This document shows positions 24,601-32,300 of a stretch of 35,371 bases of DNA, piece by piece. Where the stretch lies: IMG/VR virus record IMGVR_UViG_3300010885_010561, positions 1 through 35,371 of that record. One strand, written 5' to 3'. Source of the DNA: a virus. A program made the position numbers and the translations under genes. Every line of letters starts with the position of its first letter. The first letter of the stretch is position 1. The notes beneath the pieces are model-generated. The model ran no database searches. It was not told the DNA's origin and saw nothing but the letters and a program-made list of their open reading frames with translations.

Positions 24601-24930
24601 ACCGCCTTCATCCATAGCTTGGTTTAATTCGGCACGATTTTGTTTAACTATGTCACTATAGTTTTGTTCGCCCTCGTTAATAACATACTGCAAGCCTCTA
24701 GACACAGGATTGTCAACGGATACAAAATCACTAACCGCTTTTCCAAGTCCCAGTCCAGCGTTAACGCCAGTAATGACGGCATCGTTGGCTATAGATAAAG
24801 GAGCTAAAATTCCACGGCTTGCTGGTTTTGGACGTTTGTATGTGCCCCCTGCGTATTCAATCCAAGGATTATCATTATTTGCGGCATCAGGGGATACTGA
24901 TGTTGTATATGCGTCCCATACACCAGCCAT
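18682..24930 (-). CDS. Giant polyvalent ejection protein with metallopeptidase motif and LPD38-like domain
   Basis: This is 2082 residues. Residues 1-310 contain several Gly/Ala-rich hydrophobic stretches (GVGGALGAAAGGGDAA, LPALIGGAFGATGLTG) suited to membrane insertion. About 330-950 is a long Gln/Ala/Thr-rich, low-complexity and helical part. A zincin site HEIGH is at 1014-1018 with a likely third ligand Glu1088 in ARTEIFAQLF. Long charged helices follow to about 1550. The C-terminal 500 residues resemble LPD38 of polyvalent proteins (ATSPVYYLQNLTQPF near 1590), with hydrophobic segments near 1800 (HTAVMAGAVGLPGFALLSFL). Known polyvalent proteins are packed in virions and enter the host with the DNA. 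Here it probably helps form the ejection channel and may cleave host or cell-wall targets. Confidence 0.8.
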   Translation of the reverse strand: MAGVWDAYTTSVSPDAANNDNPWIEYAGGTYKRPKPASRGILAPLSIANDAVITGVNAGLGLGKAVSDFVSVDNPVSRGLQYVINEGEQNYSDIVKQNRAELNQAMDEGGMEAVKGVGKFIVQNPIQTAAEIIGNVGPFGRAVKLGVKGAQLAGLGAKGATYAGRGVGGALGAAAGGGDAASNAYEMVMNSPNIPDDQKEVLARQAAREASALPALIGGAFGATGLTGNIANRAAGKAAQHGILRTGATEFGQEFGEEGITQLSANLAARQYDPTIDPMKGVVGAATYGGFLGGLGGAGNSLLNRPRVPSNLLRPDTDQTSADDQNQPLLGLNPNVPLQSWINQQTGVSAPLNQNALKSRQADIMAAMNEPSGQFASDENGIERELTMGEVATRGYAPPKQTTAAPATTTEISDEVQKAADVVGISLTNKKGTVVGQRVENLTRALKLLGEESITQDQFNETVDQIKKNRYGAVKKMLDQVEADVAAKADQAAKLAEAKQPRRVKKEADVSAPTIPAESINPSVPTGSPDTAGGLAASGSNAIVGGTNNSTAVLPNANSGEVSLLSGGASQPVTPVVRRKRVVNVAGLQPAQAYTADATVQDNVPPQAAAPGLSTEDQLEIAQATGNASELQAENDEETGLRLEETEQHRQDTVKAILAKRFEKSKDPARDTAIALAYIEALKNAPHNSKGLVKARIGQQFGIGVKSVEKIGDTVALINAAQAMGLDPNSVRGLFEVSNNANTSLTGEQETGVVQKALAAQGVSTGEGENIGFGVENDLYKQGNAKEGIGDTANAKDEAFANTISSLMDQIEALQEVASTTGADLTTQIEGLQTKLVKALTDYETALKGKKNAVQKQSTRKVDVQSETGNGETVGEGDLTPGIKLPLSSAKYQSATEQGNDEEDTDSEKEIDGNLGFQSRTKPIQLVDNDKTSFKAVPTNLAALSKNAGFMRAAKYLNANGLAHTINGIKNWFVTSEPVAWDALFIMIDGEPSIVFSQDTLDGSEALMAVAALHEIGHSADNVFNGGDFSGEPEFNLILKNGVVKAAPKGTVVAEVINHSNEDTALSQLLYYPLIDNKGLTADDARTEIFAQLFAFSSLPKGMQFLRENLPLTAAFMEKTHEQIRASKETTATEAKGAQPRQVQNRAETGTNGARQSRGNTAAAQGILNSPQVQSITESLKATTSTALNKIAFTSDVLRKAISQGLTEAKNLMRLYQQRSALMNKLEVQARKVIDLSDNINPTELPLAHTFLRDSTRLAKWGFQPDWIKTQVAIDPAMRARYAPLSKESKAWIEATLKHGHDMLQKKKNAATDAANLEYDGLIADAQSDKDLARVAKLQAAKASKLKEYGRLFRLNENSPYAPLKRFGDYVVVAMSKEYEQAKKANDTKRMKELEKDETHYFVDFAEDNAAALKMIRDLNESNQYSDVYGREKEAVRDSLYGGTMLALSKLKITLNAELENTHSAAEKAAIKKTQDMVLDMFLTSLAENSARKSELARKGIAGNIDMLRSFATQARSDAHFLAASKHNSETNLVLNKMRQQMKGLKSSQQLEASKTFNEIQKRHGESMEFHQNNWTVGLINRATSIWMLATSPVYYLQNLTQPFMLSLPVMTEHHNYLKAATALSKAYTDVGALFAKEKANGDIDFSKFPADVRKMLEVLSDRGRIQISMDAELGRVQLTSTGVASKAWNKVDNIIRSASEKLEAINRVTTAMAAYRMELAKTGNVNTAIDYADRIIERTHGDYTSINAPRAFNTNLGKVALQFRKFQLIQGTLLVNLVKNSVKGESAEVRAGARKALAFTLGHTAVMAGAVGLPGFALLSFLLSNLGRLWQEPEDEPFDLENTLRDMIGDEDLSNLLLRGAPNLAGIDLSAKLGMGNVFSIVPYSDVELSRKGFNEIAVGLLLGASGAVGTKVFDGLGQIAKGEYYRGIETLMPTGIANGMKAYREQTSGVTRRNGDIILPSDEIDALDTFATAIGLTTTKKALQSQRSERKYQTEQHFNEQGDRIRNEFLQAKKNGESTEETIDKWKRLQDKRVEMGFKRQSIGALFKAAQQQRSREKNVMEGIPYNKSNKRYVEQLTNV

Positions 24931-24940
24931 GGTTAACCTC

Positions 24941-26269
24941 TTATTTTGTTTTTAAATACGGAAGGGTTGAAGGATCAACTGGACTATTGGGGAACGTTTT
25001 ATTAAATTCTTCAACATCTGATAGGGTAATTGGACGAACTTTTTTAGTCTTTGGATCAATTAATTTACCAGATTGTATAGCGCTGAGAGCAGTTTCGGGA
25101 GCTTTTCCTTTTTGATGAATGTCTGTCAAATGCTCAAATTTATTTACCGTTACGGGCGTCTGGATATCAGTATTAGTATCTTTAACTACAACGGTATTAA
25201 GAGCTTTTCCGCTAGGGTGTACAGCCAGTTGGTTAGCAGTTTTTTCAAGTTCTTTCCTAGGAGTCTTGGGATCGTCTAACTGCTTTTGAAATTTATCAGC
25301 CAAATCTGCAAAAGAAGTTAGTTCTTTTAACTGAGCTTCCTGTAGCGGAGTCATCATACCATGCGCGCTTTTTGCAATTTCTGCGGCTTTAATGTGCGCG
25401 GCATTGGCTGCTTGGGCAACTTCTTGATAAACACCGCCTTTCTTATGAAAGTTAGCTTGCGTTTCTGCGTTTTTCTCAGCAGCGTTAGCAGTTCTTTCAG
25501 TAGCCCCAACTTTTCTTTCTTCCAAGCCGTGCTTCATAAAATCACGAAAGTTCTCAGGACTAAGATAACCAAGTTCATGTTGAGCTAAACCAGTTAAATG
25601 TTTAGCAGCAAGGTTCTGGAGATCGGTTGTAGGAACAGCATGAGATTCAACAAGTTTGCCATTCTTATCTAATACATGGAAAGCTGTAGTGCCATTAGGT
25701 AGGGGCACGCCTTGACCTACTTTATAGCCATCAGGAACGTTAGCGTTATAAGCTGGAATACCTTGATTATTTAAATAATCTAAAGCACCAGTAGGCGTAG
25801 ACAACCTTTCAAACTGAGGACGATATTTCTCAAAGACTGCTTGTTCTTTAGCTTGTTTGCCTAATGCCGTAGACGCTTGTTGAAGTTGAAGGCCATATTG
25901 TTGCTGTTTTAAGTCAGGCGAAGCCAAATATTTAGCTGCCATTTCTGACATGATTTCGTGTTGTGGCCGAGAAATACCTGCTTTAACCCCAGGCATTAAA
26001 TTGCCATTATCATCTCTTACGGGGGTATTACGAGCGTGTTCAGCTTCATAACCTTCACCATATTGGTCAGGAGTACTGGTACGCTTAATACCACGAATTT
26101 CGTTGGCAACACGATCTTCCTCAGCTTGCTGTGCTAACAGACGAGCGTTCTGAGTCTTTTGAAAAGCTTGCTGTTCTTCAAGAGCTTTTTGTTGTCTTTG
26201 AAGATTAAGGTCTTGGATACCTTGCGATACGCCTTGACCAATACCGCCGAGAGCAGAGGCTAAACTCAT
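24941..26269 (-). CDS. Probable internal virion protein, 442 aa
   Basis: This is a 442-residue protein with an N-terminal Gln/Glu-rich coiled-coil helix (NLQRQQKALEEQQAFQKTQN), a middle region with a small beta-rich domain (GQGVPLPNGTTAFHVLDKNG), and helical Ala/Glu/Lys-rich stretches (EKNAETQANFHKKGG). Its position directly upstream of the giant ejection protein and after another internal-virion-like gene matches the order of podovirus ejection proteins (T7 gp14-gp15-gp16 style). There is no enzyme motif. The short spacing (10 bp) to the giant gene suggests co-expression. AAGGAGT upstream supports the start. Confidence 0.6.
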   Translation of the reverse strand: MSLASALGGIGQGVSQGIQDLNLQRQQKALEEQQAFQKTQNARLLAQQAEEDRVANEIRGIKRTSTPDQYGEGYEAEHARNTPVRDDNGNLMPGVKAGISRPQHEIMSEMAAKYLASPDLKQQQYGLQLQQASTALGKQAKEQAVFEKYRPQFERLSTPTGALDYLNNQGIPAYNANVPDGYKVGQGVPLPNGTTAFHVLDKNGKLVESHAVPTTDLQNLAAKHLTGLAQHELGYLSPENFRDFMKHGLEERKVGATERTANAAEKNAETQANFHKKGGVYQEVAQAANAAHIKAAEIAKSAHGMMTPLQEAQLKELTSFADLADKFQKQLDDPKTPRKELEKTANQLAVHPSGKALNTVVVKDTNTDIQTPVTVNKFEHLTDIHQKGKAPETALSAIQSGKLIDPKTKKVRPITLSDVEEFNKTFPNSPVDPSTLPYLKTK

Positions 26270-26279
26270 GGATTACTCC

Positions 26280-26540
26280 TTAGATTTCTATTTGGACATC
26301 GTCCACATCAGTTTCTGATTTCTTTTTACGCTTTGGCGGCTCTTCCGTTATGGCTACAACTTCTTCGACAGTAACTTCAGGAATAGGCTCATTGGCTAAT
26401 AATAAACCAGCAGGAGTTAAAAACGCTTGGCCATCAGAACCAACTTCGCTTAAGTATTGTTTTTTACCATCGACAACACCGATCAAACGGCCGCCAACAA
26501 TTTCTCCGCCTACTTTTTCTGCTAATTCATAAATGTTCAT
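26280..26540 (-). CDS. Small acidic protein, 86 aa
   Basis: This is an 86-residue protein. The first 50 residues look like a compact beta domain (EIVGGRLIGVVDGKKQYLSE). The rest is an acidic Val/Glu stretch (PIPEVTVEEVVAITEEPPKR), a basic KKKSE patch, and an acidic end DVDDVQIEI. The ATG overlaps the preceding stop by four bases. It sits between two internal-virion-like genes. It may be a scaffold or assembly factor, or a minor virion component, which is inference from position only. Confidence 0.65.
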   Translation of the reverse strand: MNIYELAEKVGGEIVGGRLIGVVDGKKQYLSEVGSDGQAFLTPAGLLLANEPIPEVTVEEVVAITEEPPKRKKKSETDVDDVQIEI

Positions 26541-27715
26541 GCGTGACTCCTAATTCCTAAATGTTTTTCAAAAGCAAGACCATCCTGCCTCATCTTTTCC
26601 AACTTATCCAAACCGTACTTTTTAACTGTGCCGACTGGCATAACAAACTCTCCGTTAGAGAGCATCGCTGGAATCAAATCATCTTTGGGGCCGCCTTTGC
26701 CGTGGACTGCACCGCCATGAATACCGTTTCTTGGATGGCCGGATAAAGGATGCGCTTGACCTCCGTCAGCAAGTAACATCATCATAGCGTCTATAACTTC
26801 TGGAGCAACCGTTGCAGCAGATTCTTCGGCAACAGGAACAGCCGCAGCAGCCGTTGGGTAAACATTCATACCTGCATCAAGAGCGGCATTACTAGAACCA
26901 CCAGCGCCGAGGGCTTTATCAACCGCACCAGTTGCTTTTAAACGATTAAGAGCCGCTGCTCCACTAAGGCCGTTCATGGCAATTTGAGCTGGGGCTGAAG
27001 CACCGCCACCACTTGGAGGAGGGGCAACTTGCATATTTTTCATGGCTCCAACGATACCTCCAGGGGCATACCCAGTAGGAGCTTTTTCTAATCCACCGCC
27101 ATGAAATACAAATCCACCGCCTTCAAAACGATGAACAGGAGTAATTAGCCCGCCATTAGCGGCTCTCATCAAACCGTATAAATCAATCCCACCGCGAGTA
27201 ATACCACCAAGGCCAGCAGCTTCTTGTGCCATAGCTGTATTTGAGATAGTGCCTGCACTAGAAAGAGTATTTCCAGCTCCGCTAAGTGCAGTAGTCGCTT
27301 GCCCAGGAAGTCCCAGTCCCATACTAGTTACATCGGAATTCATGGCAAATCCACGATTTTGAACTTGGTTTCGAGCATTGGTCATGCCGCTTGCGCCGCC
27401 AGCATAGGCTTTTAAACCCAAATTGGTTTTGGCTCGCATGCTAGATTGTTGAGAAGGATCAACACCATAAGAAGCTAAATTGGTATCAATATCATTAAGA
27501 GTATGGCCGAATGAAGATTCGGCATCGGCACGGGCAGTTCCGGCCATTTTATTTTGATTAGCAAGAGATCCGTAATCTTGAGCTTGCCCGCGTAGTCTAT
27601 CAAGGTCGGCAAATGTTTTTTGTGATTGACCCGCCAAGACATCAGCGTTTGCGGCTTGCTTGGTGTATAGGTCATTAAGACCTGAATAGTATTGACTTCC
27701 GCCTCCTCCACCCAT
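26537..27715 (-). CDS. Probable internal virion / DNA-transfer protein, 392 aa
   Basis: This 392-residue protein is Gly/Ala-rich and starts MGGGGGSQYYSGL. The N-terminal half is helical (DLDRLRGQAQDYGSLANQNK). The middle has hydrophobic Gly/Ala stretches. The C-terminal part has GGAVHGKGGPKDDLIPAMLS followed by NGEFVMPVGTVKKYG. That last motif is common in phage structural or tape-measure-like proteins as a conserved domain near the C-terminus. In gene order it takes the place of a short-tail phage's first ejection protein. AGGAGAA just upstream supports the start. Confidence 0.65.
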   Translation of the reverse strand: MGGGGGSQYYSGLNDLYTKQAANADVLAGQSQKTFADLDRLRGQAQDYGSLANQNKMAGTARADAESSFGHTLNDIDTNLASYGVDPSQQSSMRAKTNLGLKAYAGGASGMTNARNQVQNRGFAMNSDVTSMGLGLPGQATTALSGAGNTLSSAGTISNTAMAQEAAGLGGITRGGIDLYGLMRAANGGLITPVHRFEGGGFVFHGGGLEKAPTGYAPGGIVGAMKNMQVAPPPSGGGASAPAQIAMNGLSGAAALNRLKATGAVDKALGAGGSSNAALDAGMNVYPTAAAAVPVAEESAATVAPEVIDAMMMLLADGGQAHPLSGHPRNGIHGGAVHGKGGPKDDLIPAMLSNGEFVMPVGTVKKYGLDKLEKMRQDGLAFEKHLGIRSHA

Positions 27716-27716
27716 A

Positions 27717-28148
27717 TTATTCTCCTAACGGTCTTTCGACCACAGTATAAACCTCTTTGGCCTCTGGAGCCACTCTACGCGCATAGCGTTTCATGGAAGG
27801 CCGAACCATTGCTCGAATAGACGACGCGCCAACACACAACGCCAATCTTTCTAAATCTTTCCAGCAAGAATTCATAACTTTGTCAAACCCGCTTCCCCCC
27901 ATGGCCAGTACATGTAAGATTGTTTTTCTAGGGTACACCACGACTTCAAATACAATGGCTAAATCAATATGTTTTCTATGGCTCATGACAGCAACAAATG
28001 CTTTTTCATTTTGAACCATACTCAAAATGTCTTCAATCAAAAACTCACCGTGGGCAAACTTTTCAGCAGGAGCCAGTAAAGCGTACAGGTCAGGCCAAAG
28101 TATCTCAACGGATGCGGGTTGCAAAACAGTGAGCTGGTACTCGTTCAT
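27717..28148 (-). CDS. GNAT-like acetyltransferase-fold phage protein, 143 aa
   Basis: This 143-residue protein shows strand-helix alternation of the GNAT type: FVAVMSHRKHIDLAIVFEVV, then YPRKTILHVLAMGGSG (strand with a Gly-rich loop in the acetyl-CoA position), helix DKVMNSCWKDLERLALCVGA, strand SSIRAMVRP and a final helix/strand. Podoviruses often encode such a protein next to internal virion genes (compare T7 gp13 region), where enzymatic activity is not established. The match is by fold pattern. The classical Q/RxxGxG/A is not clear. Confidence 0.55.
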   Translation of the reverse strand: MNEYQLTVLQPASVEILWPDLYALLAPAEKFAHGEFLIEDILSMVQNEKAFVAVMSHRKHIDLAIVFEVVVYPRKTILHVLAMGGSGFDKVMNSCWKDLERLALCVGASSIRAMVRPSMKRYARRVAPEAKEVYTVVERPLGE

Positions 28149-28160
28149 ATGCCAATCGTA

Positions 28161-28310
28161 TCATGATTCTGCTGGTTTGTCTTGTTTTTCCAACTTCTCA
28201 TAGTTCTCGTTAAACGCAAAAGCAATACCGTTTGCCAACTCATTGGTAAGCCGATTACCAAGATTATTAGCTAGGATTTGAGCCAAAATATTTAAAACTT
28301 GCTCACGCAT
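28161..28310 (-). CDS. Hypothetical protein, 49 aa
   Basis: The frame opens at 28391, but AAAGGA five bases before ATG 28310 marks the real start, overlapping the previous stop by eight bases. The 49-residue product is an amphipathic helix pair (REQVLNILAQILANNLGNRL, then ELANGIAFAFNENYEKLE). There is no clear membrane span. Its function is unknown. It belongs to the structural block. Confidence 0.6.
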   Translation of the reverse strand: MREQVLNILAQILANNLGNRLTNELANGIAFAFNENYEKLEKQDKPAES

Positions 28311-28578
28311 TGGTGTTCCTTTGTAAATCAACATAGTGCCATAAATCGTCGTTCCTGTAGGTTCCTGTAGGCTTGTCTGGACACCAATCAAGAGGGGGGC
28401 CGTTTAGATCAATATAATCTTGACCCATAATAACAAAAGTTTCAAAGTGTTGATTAAGCACCCAATTGCCGTTTTCTAGTTTTTTACCAACTAAGAACCT
28501 TACAAAGATTCCCGGATTCTCTTCTATGCTATTAATGTCTTCAGTGACTGACGCAGTAGGAATTGTGATTGTTCTCAT
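28303..28578 (-). CDS. Hypothetical protein, 91 aa
   Basis: ATG 28578 shares a base with the stop of the tail fibre gene (TAATG). An upstream GTG at 28590 is an alternative that adds four residues. The product has beta strands (RTITIPTASVTEDINSIEEN, FVRFLVGKKLENGNWVLNQH) and a conserved-looking end (PPLDWCPDKPTGTY, then DLWHYVD). It follows a fibre gene and may be a fibre-associated or chaperone protein. The DNA here contains a 10-bp tandem duplication. The family is not named. Confidence 0.65.
   Translation of the reverse strand: MRTITIPTASVTEDINSIEENPGIFVRFLVGKKLENGNWVLNQHFETFVIMGQDYIDLNGPPLDWCPDKPTGTYRNDDLWHYVDLQRNTNA
28351..28370. repeat. Tandem 10-bp duplication GTTCCTGTAG x2
   Basis: GTTCCTGTAG at 28351-28360 is repeated exactly at 28361-28370 inside the coding region of the 91-residue protein. 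Because the unit is 10 bp, loss or gain would shift the frame. The protein reads naturally through both copies. Confidence 0.8.
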
Positions 28579-29639
28579 TATGATGCCCACACAGGAATTT
28601 GATACGATACACCGTTAATATAAAACTCAAGCCATTGGTTGTTTCCAGAAGTTCCGCCGGGTTTATTCCCTCCCACAAAACTTGCTGTACTTGCTCCAGT
28701 TGTTGGGCCTTGGTAAAAATACAAAGTCGCGGAGGAAGCTGCGCCAATCATAATGTAAGAATAATTGGCATATAAATTTGTTACGAAAGCATTGCTGGAT
28801 ATAACAAATTTGCCATCAGAAGACAAAGCATTACCGCCATAAACACCCGCCGCTCTAACTCCGTAAGCAGAACTTGATGTAACGTTTCCATAAATTCCAT
28901 TTCCAGTACTAGTGTTTACCCCATAAATAGCTGGCCCACCAGCAGAATTGGTACTTGATAACGCTCCTAAAAGAGAATCAGCTCCATTTAATCGTACATT
29001 GGCAAAAGCCCCCGATACTCCGGAAATGCTAAATATTGGGTTACTTCCACTATCGTAAACCCTAAAATAATTATTACTTGCTTCATTCAACGTAACTAAA
29101 TTACCGTAAATACTTGAGGAAACTCTACCATTAAAAGTTCCAGTCGAGCCAGTAATATTCCCAGCAAAATTAGCGTCTCCAGTCGTAGAGTCAATAGTAA
29201 AAGTCGTAGTTGTAGAGTTGCGGCCAACAATCCCCTTACTGGTAAAAGCAACTCCTTGCCCTGTGGCAGTACCGTCAACGGCAATAGTCATACCACTGGT
29301 TTTAAATCCACCATAAGTAGTAAAGTCAATTGGGCCACTAAGAATATCTGCCGCCGCTTTATTTAATTTAGCCGCAAACAATGCCGCTGAGTCGGCAATC
29401 ATATTATTTTTTGTATAAGACGCCGCAAAGTTTGTGTTGTTATTAATAACCGAACCAGGATTTTGACCAAAAGAATTTAACCCGCCCCTAGCCGCAGAAA
29501 CGGAAGTAGTCGCAACATTACCCGTAGCGGCAAACTTTTCAATAGCCACTTGAATATTTTGAGACAAAGCATCCAAGACTGCTCTAGTCTGAGCGTCCGT
29601 CACAGAACTTGTCGGGGGTACTGGCAGAAAATCAGGCAT
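28578..29639 (-). CDS. Tail fibre/spike-like protein, 353 aa
   Basis: This is a 353-residue protein of low charge, rich in Ser, Thr, Asn and Gly. The N-terminal 60 residues have a Pro-rich start and a helix (TDAQTRAVLDALSQNIQVAI). The rest is repetitive beta structure (TFTIDSTTGDANFAGNITGS, GNGIYGNVTSSSAYGVRAAG), as in trimeric phage fibres. The end (LEFYINGVSYQIPVWAS) is compact. I infer a receptor-binding or collar fibre. The start overlaps the end of the neighbouring tail protein gene. Enzyme motifs are absent. Confidence 0.7.
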   Translation of the reverse strand: MPDFLPVPPTSSVTDAQTRAVLDALSQNIQVAIEKFAATGNVATTSVSAARGGLNSFGQNPGSVINNNTNFAASYTKNNMIADSAALFAAKLNKAAADILSGPIDFTTYGGFKTSGMTIAVDGTATGQGVAFTSKGIVGRNSTTTTFTIDSTTGDANFAGNITGSTGTFNGRVSSSIYGNLVTLNEASNNYFRVYDSGSNPIFSISGVSGAFANVRLNGADSLLGALSSTNSAGGPAIYGVNTSTGNGIYGNVTSSSAYGVRAAGVYGGNALSSDGKFVISSNAFVTNLYANYSYIMIGAASSATLYFYQGPTTGASTASFVGGNKPGGTSGNNQWLEFYINGVSYQIPVWAS

Positions 29640-31701
29640 CTTTGAGTTCTTTCATATCCGTGGCCAAAGTCACATACTGAATTAAATTTTGAGATTGCAG
29701 ACGTACCGACCATCTTAGGGCAAACCCTGGGGTCACCGTTGCCCCGTTAAGACCAGTAGCTGGAATACGGTAGTAACCAGTAGTGGCCGCAGTAAATTGA
29801 TAGTACTGAACTCCGTCAGCATAAAGTGTTACCGTTACCGAAGCCGTAGCCCGTACATACATTGCACCAAACGATGTATAGCTAGGGAACACAAAATCTT
29901 TACTCTGCCAATCTAGCGTGTAATACCCGCTATTTCTAAAACGATAGATGTAACCACCAACTGAGTAATACAACGTATCTTGCACAGGCAAATAGAACAT
30001 GCCATCAAATTGCTGATTAAATTGTGTGTATGTTCCTGCGGCTTCGTCTAAGCGAATAATGAACCCAAGAGCAGACGCACTATCAACCAGTACCAAAAAT
30101 CCATCATGGTAGGCCATGCGGGCAGTACTTCCAGGGGTCAATATACTAGAGTAACGGCTCCTCCAATCTTCCCTAGAAAACAACTGCTGGCTCATATTAA
30201 GAGACGCCGTTGATCCAGATACGGTAACAATACCGTCCTGAGACGCGTAAGCTACAGCACCTTCAATATTAAGAATTAACTTGGGATCAAGACCAGCTTG
30301 AGGAATTGGAAGCCTCTGCTGTTGCATATTGGCGGGTTGACTTCCCATAAGCAAGTATGCTCCTGCCGCAGTAGTGACTACTAAAGATTGAGAAGCCGTA
30401 CAAATAGCTCTGATTGCATTAGGAAATGTCTGTTGGTACGGCCAAGCATGCGGTCTATAAGGTTCTGTAAGATATAAAGTGTTACCCTTAAACGCGGCAA
30501 ACACACCGTTAGGCAAAGCTACCAAGTTCTGCATGCCTGACTCAGGCGGATAAAACTCATTTGATATAAGCACTGAGCCCACATCACTTGCCTTATGAGT
30601 AGAGTCAAGAAATTCTAAAGTTCCAGTAATGGTTGTAGCTTGAGAGGCTACCACAACATTAAAATAATCTGGAGCCGTACCAAAGGTTCTATAAATTTTT
30701 GTTGCGTTGTATGGCCTGTATCCTGTGAAATCTGGTGTTTTAGTATTAATAATAACCTGCTGCATGTAAGTTACATCAATAACATCAGCCCCCGCAGGAG
30801 CAGATTCTTCACCAAATGTATTAGTCACCGTATATGTATAAGCACGGGTTTCCATCACTCCCCATACAAAACTAAGCTTACCATCAGTGGTCAAAGCTAT
30901 TTCAACACCTCCTGGAAAAACAAGATTTTGAGTTGGAGTCGTTGCCCCAGAAGATACGGTCACATCAAAAAAAGTAATATTTGGAGTTACCGAAGTATCT
31001 TTGATCGTAATATGCGCCACAAGACTGGCATCATCTGGAGTACCACTAGGAGAACCTGTAGGAGCAACAGTAGTACTTGCCCCGCCAGAAGTGGAAGTCG
31101 TAGTAGCCGTTTGACCATCGTTGTATGGAGTTCTTGCAGGTACAGTAAAGCTGTACGATTTCCAATCTGTTACGCTAGTAAGCGTAACCCCTGTTTGTTT
31201 TTGGTACTGAACCCCGTTTGATTCCCACCAAATATCAACATTGACGCTGATGGTTGGGTAATCTGGTAATGATGTTCTTTCTTTAATCCGTAGTTTAACT
31301 TTGTACGGGTCTGGGTCACCCGCAGCGGTTGGAGTTGGAACGCCAACTAACCATGATGAACTTGGTGGGCCACCAGAAGAAGTTGCCGTACTATACTGCG
31401 CCACCTGCATGCCAGAAGAGTTTAGATAATATACACGACCGTAAGTCTCCCCAATGACTGGGCTTTTATATGCGGCTGTTTCTGTAGTCCATGTAAAGAA
31501 GTTTGTTCCTTCTTCTGTATAAATTCCCTTGATGGGGCTAGGAAACGCCGTGCCATTAAGAACAGTACCTAGCTTTAACGGCCTTAAATCTTTTTGAGCA
31601 AAGTCACAGTTAAATACCGCTTGTCCGTTTTCAGTCGGCAGTAGATATGGCGGTAGATTGGGAATCTCACCAGAAAAAGCTTTAAGAGTAATTGCGGCCA
31701 T
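29632..31701 (-). CDS. Tail/stabilisation protein of a short-tailed phage, 689 aa
   Basis: This is a 689-residue beta-rich protein. The N-terminus (NGQAVFNCDFAQKDLRPLKL) and the middle (GNTLYLTEPYRPHAWPYQQT, then IRAICTASQSLVVTTAAGAY) resemble head-completion or tubular tail proteins of podoviruses that form a beta-propeller-like ring. A Thr/Ser/Gly-rich linker lies near 197-222, and an inserted domain (about 120-260) looks Ig- or CBM-like. The last part is a beta sandwich. I could not settle between a P22 gp10-like stabilisation protein and a T7 gp12-like nozzle. Either fits the adjacent fibre and ejection genes. Confidence 0.6.
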   Translation of the reverse strand: MAAITLKAFSGEIPNLPPYLLPTENGQAVFNCDFAQKDLRPLKLGTVLNGTAFPSPIKGIYTEEGTNFFTWTTETAAYKSPVIGETYGRVYYLNSSGMQVAQYSTATSSGGPPSSSWLVGVPTPTAAGDPDPYKVKLRIKERTSLPDYPTISVNVDIWWESNGVQYQKQTGVTLTSVTDWKSYSFTVPARTPYNDGQTATTTSTSGGASTTVAPTGSPSGTPDDASLVAHITIKDTSVTPNITFFDVTVSSGATTPTQNLVFPGGVEIALTTDGKLSFVWGVMETRAYTYTVTNTFGEESAPAGADVIDVTYMQQVIINTKTPDFTGYRPYNATKIYRTFGTAPDYFNVVVASQATTITGTLEFLDSTHKASDVGSVLISNEFYPPESGMQNLVALPNGVFAAFKGNTLYLTEPYRPHAWPYQQTFPNAIRAICTASQSLVVTTAAGAYLLMGSQPANMQQQRLPIPQAGLDPKLILNIEGAVAYASQDGIVTVSGSTASLNMSQQLFSREDWRSRYSSILTPGSTARMAYHDGFLVLVDSASALGFIIRLDEAAGTYTQFNQQFDGMFYLPVQDTLYYSVGGYIYRFRNSGYYTLDWQSKDFVFPSYTSFGAMYVRATASVTVTLYADGVQYYQFTAATTGYYRIPATGLNGATVTPGFALRWSVRLQSQNLIQYVTLATDMKELKDA

Positions 31702-32300
31702 TATGCACCTGTAAAAACAGCGTATGCTTGATTGGTCAAGTGTACTCGTTCTTGCAGTCCAAATAAACCCCCATTGATACGCTTACACAACCCAGCATCA
31801 TCTCCAGCCAAAGCAAATTGACCGCATTTGTGAGTAGACCAAAACCAGCCAGCACTCATAGCGGCGTACATCGCAGCCTTAACCAAATCAGGATTCATCA
31901 CAAAGTCCTGTCCCAACGCCTGCCCGCAATGCCAGTACGAGTCATGTCCAGTCAACTGGATACATCCTCGGCCTCTAAAACGATACCCATCCCCTGACGC
32001 TTCATCCCTATTTCCCATACGATTTGCATAGACACTATTGGCAATCTTTTGAGGATTTCGTTCGTATTGTTTAGCAAAGTCTAAAGTAGGAAATCGTTTC
32101 GGCCAAAGTTTGCACAGGGTTTCGGCACGGTAGTTTAAGTTTTCTTCTAGAGTACGAAAATTACCGCATTCATGAGAACACTGACCCACAAACGCCGCTT
32201 GTTCTTTTGGCGAGAAAATCTTAAATTGCTTAAACGTAGCATCTAAGGCATCAACCCACTCAGGGCCAATATGTAAACGTTGGAGTTGTTCAGCGTTCAT
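31701..32300 (-). CDS. Endolysin, GH19 chitinase-like lysozyme
   Basis: This is a 199-residue endolysin. The GH19 signature is clear: SHECGNF near 42-48 with catalytic Glu44, a second acidic candidate in LEENLNY, then NSVYANRMGN and FRGRGCIQLTGHDSY. Such enzymes cleave the glycan strands of peptidoglycan at the end of infection. No signal peptide is visible, so it should need a holin to cross the inner membrane. The gene lies immediately after the spanin pair and overlaps the i-spanin by 11 bases. The start has no longer in-frame alternative of merit. Confidence 0.93.
   Translation of the reverse strand: MNAEQLQRLHIGPEWVDALDATFKQFKIFSPKEQAAFVGQCSHECGNFRTLEENLNYRAETLCKLWPKRFPTLDFAKQYERNPQKIANSVYANRMGNRDEASGDGYRFRGRGCIQLTGHDSYWHCGQALGQDFVMNPDLVKAAMYAAMSAGWFWSTHKCGQFALAGDDAGLCKRINGGLFGLQERVHLTNQAYAVFTGA

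Noticed and set aside
28351-28370. 10-bp tandem duplication as a phase-variable frameshift switch
   Set aside because: The two-copy frame gives a natural-looking ending (DLWHYVD) and the next gene has its own start, so two copies look like the ancestral state. Only two units make slippage unlikely.
30640-31221. 193-codon plus-strand frame opposite the 689-residue tail protein
   Set aside because: It lies wholly antisense to a convincing structural gene, has an odd Ser/Arg/Ile/Cys-rich composition and no ribosome binding site.
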